Under the pieces are notes generated by a model that was not told the origin of the DNA, did not search any database, and saw nothing but the letters and a program-made list of their open reading frames with translations. The translations under genes were made by a program, and so were the position numbers. This document shows, in pieces, positions 1 to 6,468 of a stretch of DNA of 15,478 nt; position 1 is the stretch's first letter; every line of letters starts with the position of its first letter. Source of the DNA: JBFXIE01 sp050176255 (GTDB lineage: Bacteria; Pseudomonadota; Gammaproteobacteria; Burkholderiales; Burkholderiaceae_C); NCBI RefSeq assembly GCF_050176255.1, contig NZ_JBFXIE010000055.1; one strand, 5' to 3'.

Positions 1-6
1 GATTGC

Positions 7-375
7 ATGCCTTTGTCACCCAACCTGCGGCCAGCGCTGCTGGCCGTTGCGCTTGCTGCGCCGCTCGTCGCCACGGCGACAGCCCCTACAGCACCCGCCA
101 CCCCGGCAGCGCCGTCAGCCCCGGCCGCCAGCGTCAGCCTGCAAGACGTGTCGGTGATTGCCGGCACTTGCGCCAACTGCCACGGCCCCGACGGCCGGTC
201 CACCGGCGGCATTCCCACGCTGCGCGGCGTGGGCGAGCGCCACTTGCTGTTGCGCATGCAGGCCTTCAAGGCCGGCACAGCCACCGACGCGACCGTCATG
301 AACCGCCTGATGAAGGGCTATGACGATGCACAAATCCAAGCGCTTGCGCAGTGGTTCAACCGGGAGTCCCAATGA
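7..375 (+). CDS. fccA: monohaem c-type cytochrome, sulfide dehydrogenase cytochrome subunit (FccA/SoxE-like)
   Basis: This 122-residue periplasmic cytochrome would take electrons from the flavoprotein encoded directly downstream and pass them to the respiratory chain. Residues 1-26 form a Sec-type signal peptide (basic start, hydrophobic alanine/leucine core), followed by an Ala/Pro-rich linker to about residue 42. A single haem site CANCH lies at 55-59, and Met98 in the VMNRLMKGY segment is the likely sixth haem ligand. One haem and a short chain fit the monohaem FccA type rather than the dihaem type of purple sulfur bacteria. The stop overlaps the next start (ATGA, 372-375), so the two are probably translated together. 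Only six bases precede the ATG, so an upstream start or ribosome site cannot be judged. A generic class I cytochrome is the alternative; the neighbour makes FccA the better call. Confidence 0.8.
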   Translation: MPLSPNLRPALLAVALAAPLVATATAPTAPATPAAPSAPAASVSLQDVSVIAGTCANCHGPDGRSTGGIPTLRGVGERHLLLRMQAFKAGTATDATVMNRLMKGYDDAQIQALAQWFNRESQ

Positions 376-1652
376 TGTCTTTTGATCGCCGCACTTTGTT
401 GGGCAGCGCCTTTGCCGGGGCTGCGTCTTTGGCCCTGCCGTCCATCGTCCGCGCACAGGCGGGCGCCGCCCATGTGGTGGTGGTGGGTGGCGGTTTTGGC
501 GGCGCCACGGCCGCCCGTTACCTCAAGGAGCGCGCGCCCCAGGTGCGCGTGACGCTGGTCGAGCCGGCCGAGCGCTTCTACACCTGCCCGTTCTCCAACC
601 TGTACCTGGCGGGCCTGCGCTCGTTCGAGAGCATTGGCCACGGCTACGACGGCCTGCGCAAGGCCGGTGTGGAAGTGGTGCACGCCCGTGCCGACGATGT
701 GGACACCGCCGCCCGCACCGTCAAGCTGTCCAACGGCCAGTCGCTGCGCTACGACAAGCTGGTGCTGTCGCCCGGCGTGGACATGCGCTGGGGCGCGCTG
801 GAAGGCTATGACGAGGCCGCATCGCAGCTGGCGCCCCACGCCTGGAAGGCCGGCCCCCAGACCCAGCTGCTGCGCCAGCAAATGGAAGCCATGCCCGACG
901 GCGGCACCTTTGTGATGGTGATTCCGGCCAACCCCTTCCGGTGCCCGCCCGGCCCCTACGAGCGCGCAGCCATGGTGGCCCACTACTTCAAGCAGCACAA
1001 ACCCAAAAGCAAAATCCTGCTGCTGGACAACAAGGACGCGTTTTCCAAGCAGGGCCTGTTCATCCAGGGCTGGAAGGCGCTGTACGGCGACATGATCGAG
1101 TGGGTCAAGCAGTCGGACGACGGCCAGGTGGTGCGGGTGGACGCCCGCCAGCGCGTGGTAGAGACCGCCTTTGGCACCAAGCACCAGGCCAGCGTGCTGA
1201 ACGTCATCCCGCCGCAAAAGGCCGGCTTCATTGCCGACCGCGCCGGCGTGACCGACGCCAGCGGCTGGGTGCCCGTCAAGCCCGAGAGTTTTGAGTCGGC
1301 CCTGGTCAAGCATGTTTATGTGCTGGGCGACGCCACCCAGGCCGCGCCCATGCCCAAGTCGGGCTTTGTGGCCAACACCCAGGGCAAGGTGGCCGCCGCC
1401 GTCATTGCGGCAGAGCTGACCGGCCAGCCCGTGCCCACGGCGGCGTTTGCCAACACCTGCTACAGCCTGGTGGGCGCGGGCTACGGCATCTCGGTGGCGG
1501 GCGTGTACCGCGCGCAAGAGGGCAAGCTGATCGAGGTGCCCGGCTCCGGCGGCGTCAGCCCTGCCAATGCAGACGCGGCGTTTCGCAAGGCCGAGGCGGA
1601 CTACGGCTCTGCCTGGTACAAGGCCATCAGCACCGACATCTGGGACCGCTGA
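372..1652 (+). CDS. fccB: flavocytochrome c sulfide dehydrogenase, flavoprotein subunit
   Basis: This FAD enzyme oxidises sulfide in the periplasm, giving electrons to the cytochrome encoded just before it. The 426-residue chain starts with a twin-arginine-type signal (DRRTLL at 5-10, AQA near 28-30). The FAD Rossmann motif VVGGGFGG lies at 37-44. Cys72 in FYTCPFSN aligns with the cysteine that binds FAD covalently in Allochromatium FccB. Cys191 (RCPPGPYER) and Cys363 (NTCYS) match the redox disulfide pair over the flavin. The late GDATQAAPMPKSG segment (319-331) is the second FAD-contact motif. The start is 372, overlapping the fccA stop; a GGGAG at 362-366 is spaced even better for the adjacent ATG at 375, so the true start could be one codon later. 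Length and motifs are complete, and SoxF is an equivalent name. Confidence 0.92.
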   Translation: MMSFDRRTLLGSAFAGAASLALPSIVRAQAGAAHVVVVGGGFGGATAARYLKERAPQVRVTLVEPAERFYTCPFSNLYLAGLRSFESIGHGYDGLRKAGVEVVHARADDVDTAARTVKLSNGQSLRYDKLVLSPGVDMRWGALEGYDEAASQLAPHAWKAGPQTQLLRQQMEAMPDGGTFVMVIPANPFRCPPGPYERAAMVAHYFKQHKPKSKILLLDNKDAFSKQGLFIQGWKALYGDMIEWVKQSDDGQVVRVDARQRVVETAFGTKHQASVLNVIPPQKAGFIADRAGVTDASGWVPVKPESFESALVKHVYVLGDATQAAPMPKSGFVANTQGKVAAAVIAAELTGQPVPTAAFANTCYSLVGAGYGISVAGVYRAQEGKLIEVPGSGGVSPANADAAFRKAEADYGSAWYKAISTDIWDR

Positions 1653-1655
1653 GCC

Positions 1656-2744
1656 ATGACGCTGCTGTGGGCCAGCTTTGTATGGGGCGCTGCGTTTGGC
1701 GTGGCCGCGCGGCTGGGGCGCTTTTGCCTGCTGCGCGGCCTGCGCCAGCACATGGGCCTGGATGGCGGCGAGCCACCCAGTAGCGAACCACCCTACAGCG
1801 CCCCGGCGCTGCAGGCCTTTGCGCTGGCGCTGGCCGTGGCCTTGCTGGCGTCGCAAGGGCTGCAGCTGCTGGGCGTGGTGGATCTGGGCCAGGCGCTGGT
1901 CGTGCGCACGCAGTTCTCGTTTGCGGGCGTGCTGATAGGCGGCGCGATTTTCGGGCTGGGCATGGTGCTGGCCAATGCCTGCGGCGCGCGCTCGCTGGTG
2001 CTGCTGGCCGGCGGCAACCTGCGCTCTCTGGTCACGGTGGTGTTTCTGGGCCTGGGCGCGCAGGCCAGCTCCACGGGGGTGCTGGCGCCGCTGCGCCAGT
2101 GGTTTCAGGGCCTGGCGCCTAGCGTGCTGCAGCATGCCACCCTGCCCCAGCACTTGATGGCCAATCAATGGTCAGCCCTTGCTGTGTATGCGCTGACAGC
2201 TATCGTTCCTGCAGCAATTTTGGCGGCCTACGCCCTGTACCGCCCGGCCCTGCGCCGCAGCCCGGCGCAATGGCTGGCGGCGCTGGTGATCGGCGCACTG
2301 GTGGCCGTGGGCTGGTGGATCAGCGCCAGCGTGGGCGCAGACCCGTTCGACCCCGCCCGGCTCACGTCGCTGAGCTTCATTGCCCCGATTGCCGAGAGCC
2401 TGCTGTACATCCAGGTGGCAGTGGGCCGCGACTTTGGCGCCGCATCGGCCATGGTGGCGGGCGTGGTGTCCGGGGCGTGCCTGACCGCCCTGATCACCCG
2501 CACTGCCCGCTGGGAGGGCTTTGACAGCCCCGGGCAGCTGGCCCGCAGCGCGCTGGGCGGCTGGCTGATGGGTTTTGGCGGCCTGCTGGCGGCGGGCTGC
2601 TCCATCGGCCAGGGGCTGACCGGCATCACCACCCTGGCCTGGGCCACGCTGCCCGCCGTGGCCGGCATTGTGCTGGGCGCCTGGCTGGCGCTGCGCCTGG
2701 GGGCAATACGGGCCGGGTCTGCGCGGCACCTGACGGCTGGGTGA
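1656..2744 (+). CDS. YeeE/YedE-family membrane transporter, probable sulfur-compound (thiosulfate) importer
   Basis: This 362-residue polytopic inner-membrane protein belongs to the YeeE/YedE family, whose characterised members (TsuA) bring thiosulfate into the cytoplasm. Around ten hydrophobic segments are visible. Family signature sites are LANACGAR with Cys109 and LLAAGCSIGQGLTG with Cys315, repeated in the two pseudo-symmetric halves; Cys24 and Cys275 are further buried cysteines. In TsuA such cysteines pass the substrate along the pore. It begins three bases after the fccB stop and lies between two flavoprotein genes, so it is part of the sulfur operon. Residues 168-189 come from a low-GC patch (2159-2221) resembling an interspersed repeat also found upstream of scpA. 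The substrate is inferred from family and context only; transfer of another sulfur species is possible. Confidence 0.85.
   Translation: MTLLWASFVWGAAFGVAARLGRFCLLRGLRQHMGLDGGEPPSSEPPYSAPALQAFALALAVALLASQGLQLLGVVDLGQALVVRTQFSFAGVLIGGAIFGLGMVLANACGARSLVLLAGGNLRSLVTVVFLGLGAQASSTGVLAPLRQWFQGLAPSVLQHATLPQHLMANQWSALAVYALTAIVPAAILAAYALYRPALRRSPAQWLAALVIGALVAVGWWISASVGADPFDPARLTSLSFIAPIAESLLYIQVAVGRDFGAASAMVAGVVSGACLTALITRTARWEGFDSPGQLARSALGGWLMGFGGLLAAGCSIGQGLTGITTLAWATLPAVAGIVLGAWLALRLGAIRAGSARHLTAG
2159..2221. repeat. probable copy of an interspersed intergenic repeat inside the transporter gene
   Basis: The 63-base patch is about 51% GC in a gene near 70%. By hand alignment with one gap it matches about two thirds of the element at 7638-7701, with the best agreement in GCGCTGRCAGCTAT and the closing AGCAATTTT. 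It stays in frame and encodes residues 168-189 of the transporter as a hydrophobic segment between the two halves of the protein. Chance similarity is not excluded. Confidence 0.45.
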
Positions 2745-2778
2745 GAATCCGCGTTTGCCCGCAGCTCTCAAACCCACC

Positions 2779-4125
2779 ATGCCCTTGCAACGCCGCCACT
2801 TTCTGATCACCCCACCCGCCCTGGCGCTGGGCGCCGCCGTGGCTGCCACACCCATCGCCACGCTGGCGGCCCCGGCCATCCTCACGCCGCAGTCGCGCAT
2901 CCTGCCGCGCCAGGGCAAGGGCCCGCGCATCGTGATCTGCGGCGGCGGCTGGGGCGGCCTGACGGCCGCGCGCTACCTGCGCGAGCTGATTCCCAACTCC
3001 GACGTGGTGCTGCTGGAGCGCAACCCCACGTTCTGGTCTGGCCCCATGAGCAACAAGTGGCTGATCGACGTCGTCAACACCGACTTTGTCAACCGCGACA
3101 TGCTGCGCCCGGCCAACCAATACGGCTACCAACTGCTGCAAACCGAGGTGACCGGCTTTGAGCGCGACAAGAAGCTGGTGCGCACCGCCCACGGCCTGAT
3201 CGAGTACGACTTTTTGATTCTGTCGGGCGGCATCCGCAACGACTACGAGGCCTGGTTTGGCAACGACCAGAAGGCCATTGACTACACGCGCAAGCATTTC
3301 CCCAACGCCTACGTGCCCAACCAGGAAATGTTTGCGCTCAAAGCCAAGGTGAAGAACTTCAAGGGCGGCACCATCGTCATGACGCTGCCCCCGCCGCCGC
3401 ACCGCTGCCCGCCCTCGCCCTACGAGCGCGCCTGCCTGATCGCCTGGCACATCAAGAAGAACAAGATTCCCGGCAAGATTTTGATTCTGGACCCCAAGCC
3501 CAAGATCGCCCCCATCGGCGTCGGTTACAAGCAGGCGTTTGAAGAGCTGTACCCGGACATCATCACCCACGTGCCCAACGCCCGCGTGCAGGAGGTGGAC
3601 CCGTTCAACAAGCGCATCAAGACCGCGGCGGGCGAGTTCCAATTTGACGACGCCATCCTGATGCCGCCCCACCAGGCGGCCGACATGGTCTGGCACGCGG
3701 GCCTGATTGGCAAAACCCCCGACGGCAAGCCCACCGGCTGGGCCGACATGAACCCGCGCTACTTCACCGCCCACGGCGACGACCGCGTGTACTTCGTGGG
3801 CGACCTGATGGGCGCCATCTCGCCCCAGTTTGGCCACTATCCCAAGAGCGGCCATGTGGCCAACTACATCGGCAAGATCGTCGCCAAGAACATCGCCCAG
3901 CGCGTGGCCGGCCAGCAGGTCACGCCGCTGCTGCCGGACAACCTCTGCTACATGATGGTCAACGGCGACCCGCAGGAAGAAATCTCGGTCAAGTTCGAGT
4001 ACGAAGTCGACGCCAGCGGCCAGGTCAACCAGACCCAGATCGACATGGACGTGCGCTCGCCCGATCTGGTCAAAGAAGACTTTGCCTGGATCAACACCAT
4101 GTTCCGCGACTTCCTGGGCACCTGA
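2779..4125 (+). CDS. second FccB/SoxF-like FAD flavoprotein without the covalent-FAD cysteine
   Basis: This 448-residue paralogue of the upstream fccB is a periplasmic FAD oxidoreductase of the sulfide dehydrogenase/SoxF family. A twin-arginine-type signal (LQRRHFLI, 3-10) is followed by a long hydrophobic stretch. The FAD motif ICGGGWGG is at 53-60. The disulfide pair is kept as Cys210 (RCPPSPYER) and Cys390 (NLCYMMVNGDP). The FAD-linking cysteine is replaced: FWSGPMSN has Gly88 where fccB has Cys72, so FAD should be non-covalent. No cytochrome gene is next to it; it lies directly before soxY. A SoxF-like role acting on or with SoxYZ is plausible but inferred. The start is ATG 2779, 34 bases after the transporter stop, chosen over an in-frame TTG at 2755 because the arginine pair then sits at the N terminus. 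No strong ribosome site is seen. Confidence 0.85.
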   Translation: MPLQRRHFLITPPALALGAAVAATPIATLAAPAILTPQSRILPRQGKGPRIVICGGGWGGLTAARYLRELIPNSDVVLLERNPTFWSGPMSNKWLIDVVNTDFVNRDMLRPANQYGYQLLQTEVTGFERDKKLVRTAHGLIEYDFLILSGGIRNDYEAWFGNDQKAIDYTRKHFPNAYVPNQEMFALKAKVKNFKGGTIVMTLPPPPHRCPPSPYERACLIAWHIKKNKIPGKILILDPKPKIAPIGVGYKQAFEELYPDIITHVPNARVQEVDPFNKRIKTAAGEFQFDDAILMPPHQAADMVWHAGLIGKTPDGKPTGWADMNPRYFTAHGDDRVYFVGDLMGAISPQFGHYPKSGHVANYIGKIVAKNIAQRVAGQQVTPLLPDNLCYMMVNGDPQEEISVKFEYEVDASGQVNQTQIDMDVRSPDLVKEDFAWINTMFRDFLGT

Positions 4126-4134
4126 TCCGCCATT

Positions 4135-4156
4135 CCAATGCAAGCCCAATGCAAGC
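4135..4156. repeat. 11-bp tandem duplication at the soxY start
   Basis: CCAATGCAAGC occurs twice head to tail at 4135-4145 and 4146-4156, followed by another AATG. It creates three ATG triplets (4138, 4149, 4158) just before soxY; the first is out of frame with soxY, and the other two are in frame. Confidence 0.9.
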
Positions 4157-4679
4157 AATGACACCCGCAAATACCCACCGCCTGACCCGCCGCCGCCTGG
4201 TGGCCGGTGCCGCCGCAGGTGCCAGCCTGGCGCTGCCCGGCGCCGCGCTGGCGCAAGCCGCCGCCACGCCCGCGCCCGCCGCCAGGGCACCGTTGGTCGG
4301 CCACCTGGCCCCCAACCCGGTGGAATTCAAAAAGACCATGCAGCAGTTCATCGGCAGCGCCACGCCGCAGGCCGAGGGGCTGCAGCTGGACGTGCCCGTG
4401 CTGGCCGACAACCCCGGTGCCGTGCCCATCAAGGCCAAGGTCACCCTGCCCATCACCGATCAGGACTGGTGCGAAGAGCTGATGGTGGTGGCCGAGCTCA
4501 ACCCCATCCCGCTAGCCTGCCGCATGCAGTTCACCGCCGACACCGGCACGGCCGAGGCCGCGGTGCGTATCCGCCTGAGCCAGTCGCAAACCGTGCACGT
4601 GCTGGCGCGCATGAAAAGCGGCAAGGTGCTGGCGGGCAAGCAAGCCGTTACCGTGGCCGCCAGCGGCTGCGGCATGTAA
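4149..4679 (+). CDS. soxY: sulfur-carrier protein SoxY
   Basis: SoxY carries sulfur intermediates as a persulfide or thiosulfonate on a cysteine near its C terminus, in a periplasmic heterodimer with SoxZ. The 176-residue precursor has a twin-arginine signal (TRRRLVAGA, 13-21) cleaved near AQA (35-37). The SoxY domain covers about 55-176, including NPIPLACR (118-125) and the C-terminal swinging arm. The carrier cysteine is Cys174, third from the end, as in other SoxY proteins, but the tail reads SGCGM instead of the usual GGCGG. Cys108 and Cys124 are extra cysteines in the mature domain. The start is ATG 4149 or ATG 4158, both inside or next to an 11-bp tandem repeat, and neither has a clear ribosome site. 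soxZ follows 15 bases downstream, which strengthens the call. Confidence 0.92.
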   Translation: MQAMTPANTHRLTRRRLVAGAAAGASLALPGAALAQAAATPAPAARAPLVGHLAPNPVEFKKTMQQFIGSATPQAEGLQLDVPVLADNPGAVPIKAKVTLPITDQDWCEELMVVAELNPIPLACRMQFTADTGTAEAAVRIRLSQSQTVHVLARMKSGKVLAGKQAVTVAASGCGM

Positions 4680-4694
4680 GCCAGGAAAATCGTC

Positions 4695-5030
4695 ATGAGC
4701 ATGAACAAGCCCCCGCGCGTGTGGGTCAGCAACGACAAGCCCAAGGCCGGCGACATCCTGCGCGTGCGCGCGCAGATGGAGCACGTCATGGAAACCGGCC
4801 TGCGCGTGGATCCCGCCACCGGCAAGACCCGCCCGCGCCACATCGTCAACCACTTCGAGGCCAAGCTGGGCGACCGGCGGGTCTTCATCTGGACGCCCGG
4901 CACCTCGGTCGCCCAGAACCCGTACATCGAATTCACCTTCAAGGCGCGCCACAGCGGCGAGCTGACGATGCTCTGGAAGGACGACCAGGGCGCCACACTG
5001 ACGGCCAGCAAGACCATCACGGTCGCCTGA
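4695..5030 (+). CDS. soxZ: sulfur-carrier partner protein SoxZ
   Basis: SoxZ is the 111-residue partner that forms the SoxYZ complex on which sulfur substrates are carried. It has no signal peptide, as usual for SoxZ, which is co-exported while bound to Tat-dependent SoxY. The family pattern is clear: PRVWVSNDKPKAGDIL (7-22), HVMETGLRVD, PRHIVNHFEAKLGD, NPYIEFTFKA and the closing TITVA beta strand. A ribosome site AGGA at 4683-4686 stands eight bases before ATG 4695; a second ATG at 4701 is less well placed. It is the last gene of the sulfur operon, followed within 15 bases by a strong terminator, so soxA, soxX, soxB and soxCD are not cotranscribed downstream. Confidence 0.94.
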   Translation: MSMNKPPRVWVSNDKPKAGDILRVRAQMEHVMETGLRVDPATGKTRPRHIVNHFEAKLGDRRVFIWTPGTSVAQNPYIEFTFKARHSGELTMLWKDDQGATLTASKTITVA

Positions 5031-5044
5031 CCACGAACCCAGCA

Positions 5045-5080
5045 AAAGGCCCCGCAGGCGCTGGTGCCTGCGGGGCCTTT
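5045..5080 (+). terminator. rho-independent terminator after soxZ
   Basis: A 15-bp perfect stem (5045-5059 pairing with 5066-5080) with a 6-base loop ends in TTTTT. The left arm starts AAA, so the hairpin could also act on transcripts arriving from the minus-strand yitT-like gene. Confidence 0.93.
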
Positions 5081-5098
5081 TTCATGCATCCAACAAGG

Positions 5099-5144
5099 CT
5101 CTAGCGCTTGTGCGGCAAGCGCCAGAGGCTCACCATTTTCATAG
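5099..5144. repeat. interspersed hairpin repeat between convergent genes
   Basis: CTCTAGCGCTTG (5099-5110) pairs with CAAGCGCCAGAG (5116-5127) with one mismatch across a 5-base loop, and an AT-richer tail with TTTTCATAG follows. The AGCGCTTG/CAAGCGC core and the tail resemble the short interspersed element upstream of scpA. It overlaps the 3' end of the minus-strand gene by a few bases. Confidence 0.55.
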
Positions 5145-5828
5145 CCCGGTGTAGCGCCCGGGGCGGTGGCTGACAGCCAGGAAGATGCCCATCAGCACCG
5201 CCGCCAGCACCGACCAGGCCACGCGCTCGAAAGGCACGACCCACAGCGCCAGGGCCACCACCGTGCAGTCAATGGCCATCTGCACCTTGCCGGCAGACAC
5301 GCCCCAGGCGTCCTGCGCGTACAGCGACACGATGGTCGCCCCGCCCAGGCTGGAGCGGTGCCGCGCCAGGAACAGCACGCCCGTGCCCATCAGCAGCCCG
5401 CCCGCAATCGCCGCAAAGGCCGGGTGCAGGTAGTCGATGTGGATCAGGCGCGGGCCCACGGTGGTCACCACCGACAGCAGGGCCACGGACAGAAAGGTCT
5501 TGATCGTGAATTCCTTGCCCACCACCCGCCAGGCGAACCAGTAAAACGGCAGATTGATGACGAAGTAGATCAGCCCAAAGCTCCAGCCGGTGGCGTAGTG
5601 CAACACGAAGGCCAGGCCCGCCGTGCTGCCCGTGAGCAGCCCCGCCTGCCCGAACATGAGCATGGCCAGGCCGACGAACAGCGTGCCGGCGAACAGCGCC
5701 TGCGCGTCCTCAAACGGGCCGTGGCGCAGACTGCTGGTGGTGAATGGAGTGGCGGGCGCGGCGGCGGGGGCCGCGGTGACGGAGAGGGCTGGATCGGCGT
5801 GTTGGTACTGTGCGGTGCTGCTGGCCAT
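5139..5828 (-). CDS. YitT-family multi-pass membrane protein
   Basis: This predicted inner-membrane protein of 229 residues has five to six hydrophobic helices after a 40-residue Ala-rich cytoplasmic leader. The family pattern is visible in FGQAGLLTGSTAGLAFVL, INLPFYWFAWRVVGKEF and GTGVLFLARHRSSLGGATIVS, typical of YitT/YczE (DUF161) proteins. It lacks the C-terminal cytoplasmic DUF2179 domain of the longer Bacillus members. The biochemical function of the family is unknown, and none is assigned here. The start at 5828 (MASSTAQ) is preferred because AGGA stands eight bases before it; an in-frame ATG at 5846 would add six residues (MHRNHT) but has its AGG almost touching the start. It faces the sox operon tail to tail. 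Confidence 0.8.
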   Translation of the reverse strand: MASSTAQYQHADPALSVTAAPAAAPATPFTTSSLRHGPFEDAQALFAGTLFVGLAMLMFGQAGLLTGSTAGLAFVLHYATGWSFGLIYFVINLPFYWFAWRVVGKEFTIKTFLSVALLSVVTTVGPRLIHIDYLHPAFAAIAGGLLMGTGVLFLARHRSSLGGATIVSLYAQDAWGVSAGKVQMAIDCTVVALALWVVPFERVAWSVLAAVLMGIFLAVSHRPGRYTGL

Positions 5829-5898
5829 GGTGTGGTTCCTGTGCATCCTGCGAACGGCGCTGGTGGCGCCGGCACGCGATCATCTCATGGAAAACCCT

Positions 5899-5912
5899 GG
5901 GTCTGCAGACCC
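5899..5912. promoter_or_regulatory. 14-bp perfect palindrome upstream of the yitT-like gene
   Basis: GGGTCTGCAGACCC reads the same on both strands. It lies 70-85 bases before the yitT-like start and just after the end of the BamE-like gene. It could be an operator or a small hairpin; no clear promoter hexamers were found beside it, so the role is open. Confidence 0.3.
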
Positions 5913-5930
5913 GAGGCCACCCACAGCACC

Positions 5931-6431
5931 TCACGGCCCGTCGCGCAGTTTCTCGGTGCTGGCGCTTCGGCGCACAAGGCCGTCGGGGCCGAAGGTCACG
6001 ATGAACTGCATCTCGGTCGTGGGCGGGTCGATCCAGTTCCAGTCCCACTCGGTTTCCTGTTTGAGCTCGTAGGTCACCTGCCGGGCGGGCTTGCCCAGCA
6101 GGCGGCGCACCTGCTCTTGCGTCATGCCGGGCTGCACTTTCTCGAAGTTGTGCGGCGCCAGCACCTGGCGCAGTGCGCTCATCTTGCCGTCGGTGCCTAT
6201 GGTGATCATGTAGTTGCGGTGCCCGGCGGGCTGGCGGTTGTATTCCAGCGTGCGCGAGCCGTCGGGCTCGGGCCAGATGTGCTCGGGCTCGCCAAAGCGC
6301 GCGCGCACGTCCTGCTCGGTGGACAGACCCTCTTCCAGCTCTTGGATGCGCTGGTCGTCGCAGCCCGCCAGCATGACCAATGTGGCCAGCAGCGATGCCC
6401 CCACGCCCCGGAGCCAATGTGTCAATGACAT
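5931..6431 (-). CDS. outer-membrane lipoprotein with two BamE/SmpA-OmlA-like domains
   Basis: The 166-residue protein starts with a lipoprotein signal ending in the lipobox LAGC, with Cys24 as the lipidation site and Asp25-Asp26 behind it. Two related segments follow. The first, about 34-90, has STEQDVRARFGEPEHIWPEPDGSRTLEY. The second, about 98-160, has PGMTQEQVRRLLGKPARQ, then an acidic Trp-rich stretch and FIVTFGPDGLVRR. Both have the BamE-type pattern of a turn, an amphipathic helix, a G-x-P loop and a beta strand. Classical BamE has one such domain and helps the Bam complex insert outer-membrane proteins; this is a two-domain relative whose partner is unknown. AAGGA lies nine bases before the start. 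The ParA gene ends 37 bases upstream, so the two are probably cotranscribed. Confidence 0.8.
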   Translation of the reverse strand: MSLTHWLRGVGASLLATLVMLAGCDDQRIQELEEGLSTEQDVRARFGEPEHIWPEPDGSRTLEYNRQPAGHRNYMITIGTDGKMSALRQVLAPHNFEKVQPGMTQEQVRRLLGKPARQVTYELKQETEWDWNWIDPPTTEMQFIVTFGPDGLVRRSASTEKLRDGP

Positions 6432-6468
6432 GGGTGTGCGTCCTTGTGGTTGCCGGCGCGCCCGCCGG

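Noticed and set aside
351..371. Upstream start for fccB at 351
   Set aside because: It would place seven extra residues before the twin-arginine signal. The ATG at 372 overlaps the fccA stop and has a nearby GGGAG.
318..2168. Long minus-strand open frame of 616 codons opposite fccB and the transporter
   Set aside because: It is antisense to two well-supported genes, has repetitive His/Gln/Arg/Ala composition and no family motif. Such frames arise from GC-rich codon bias on the other strand.
2626..4290. Minus-strand open frame of 554 codons opposite the second flavoprotein
   Set aside because: It mirrors a complete plus-strand gene and has a low-complexity Val/His/Gly/Arg composition without recognisable domains.
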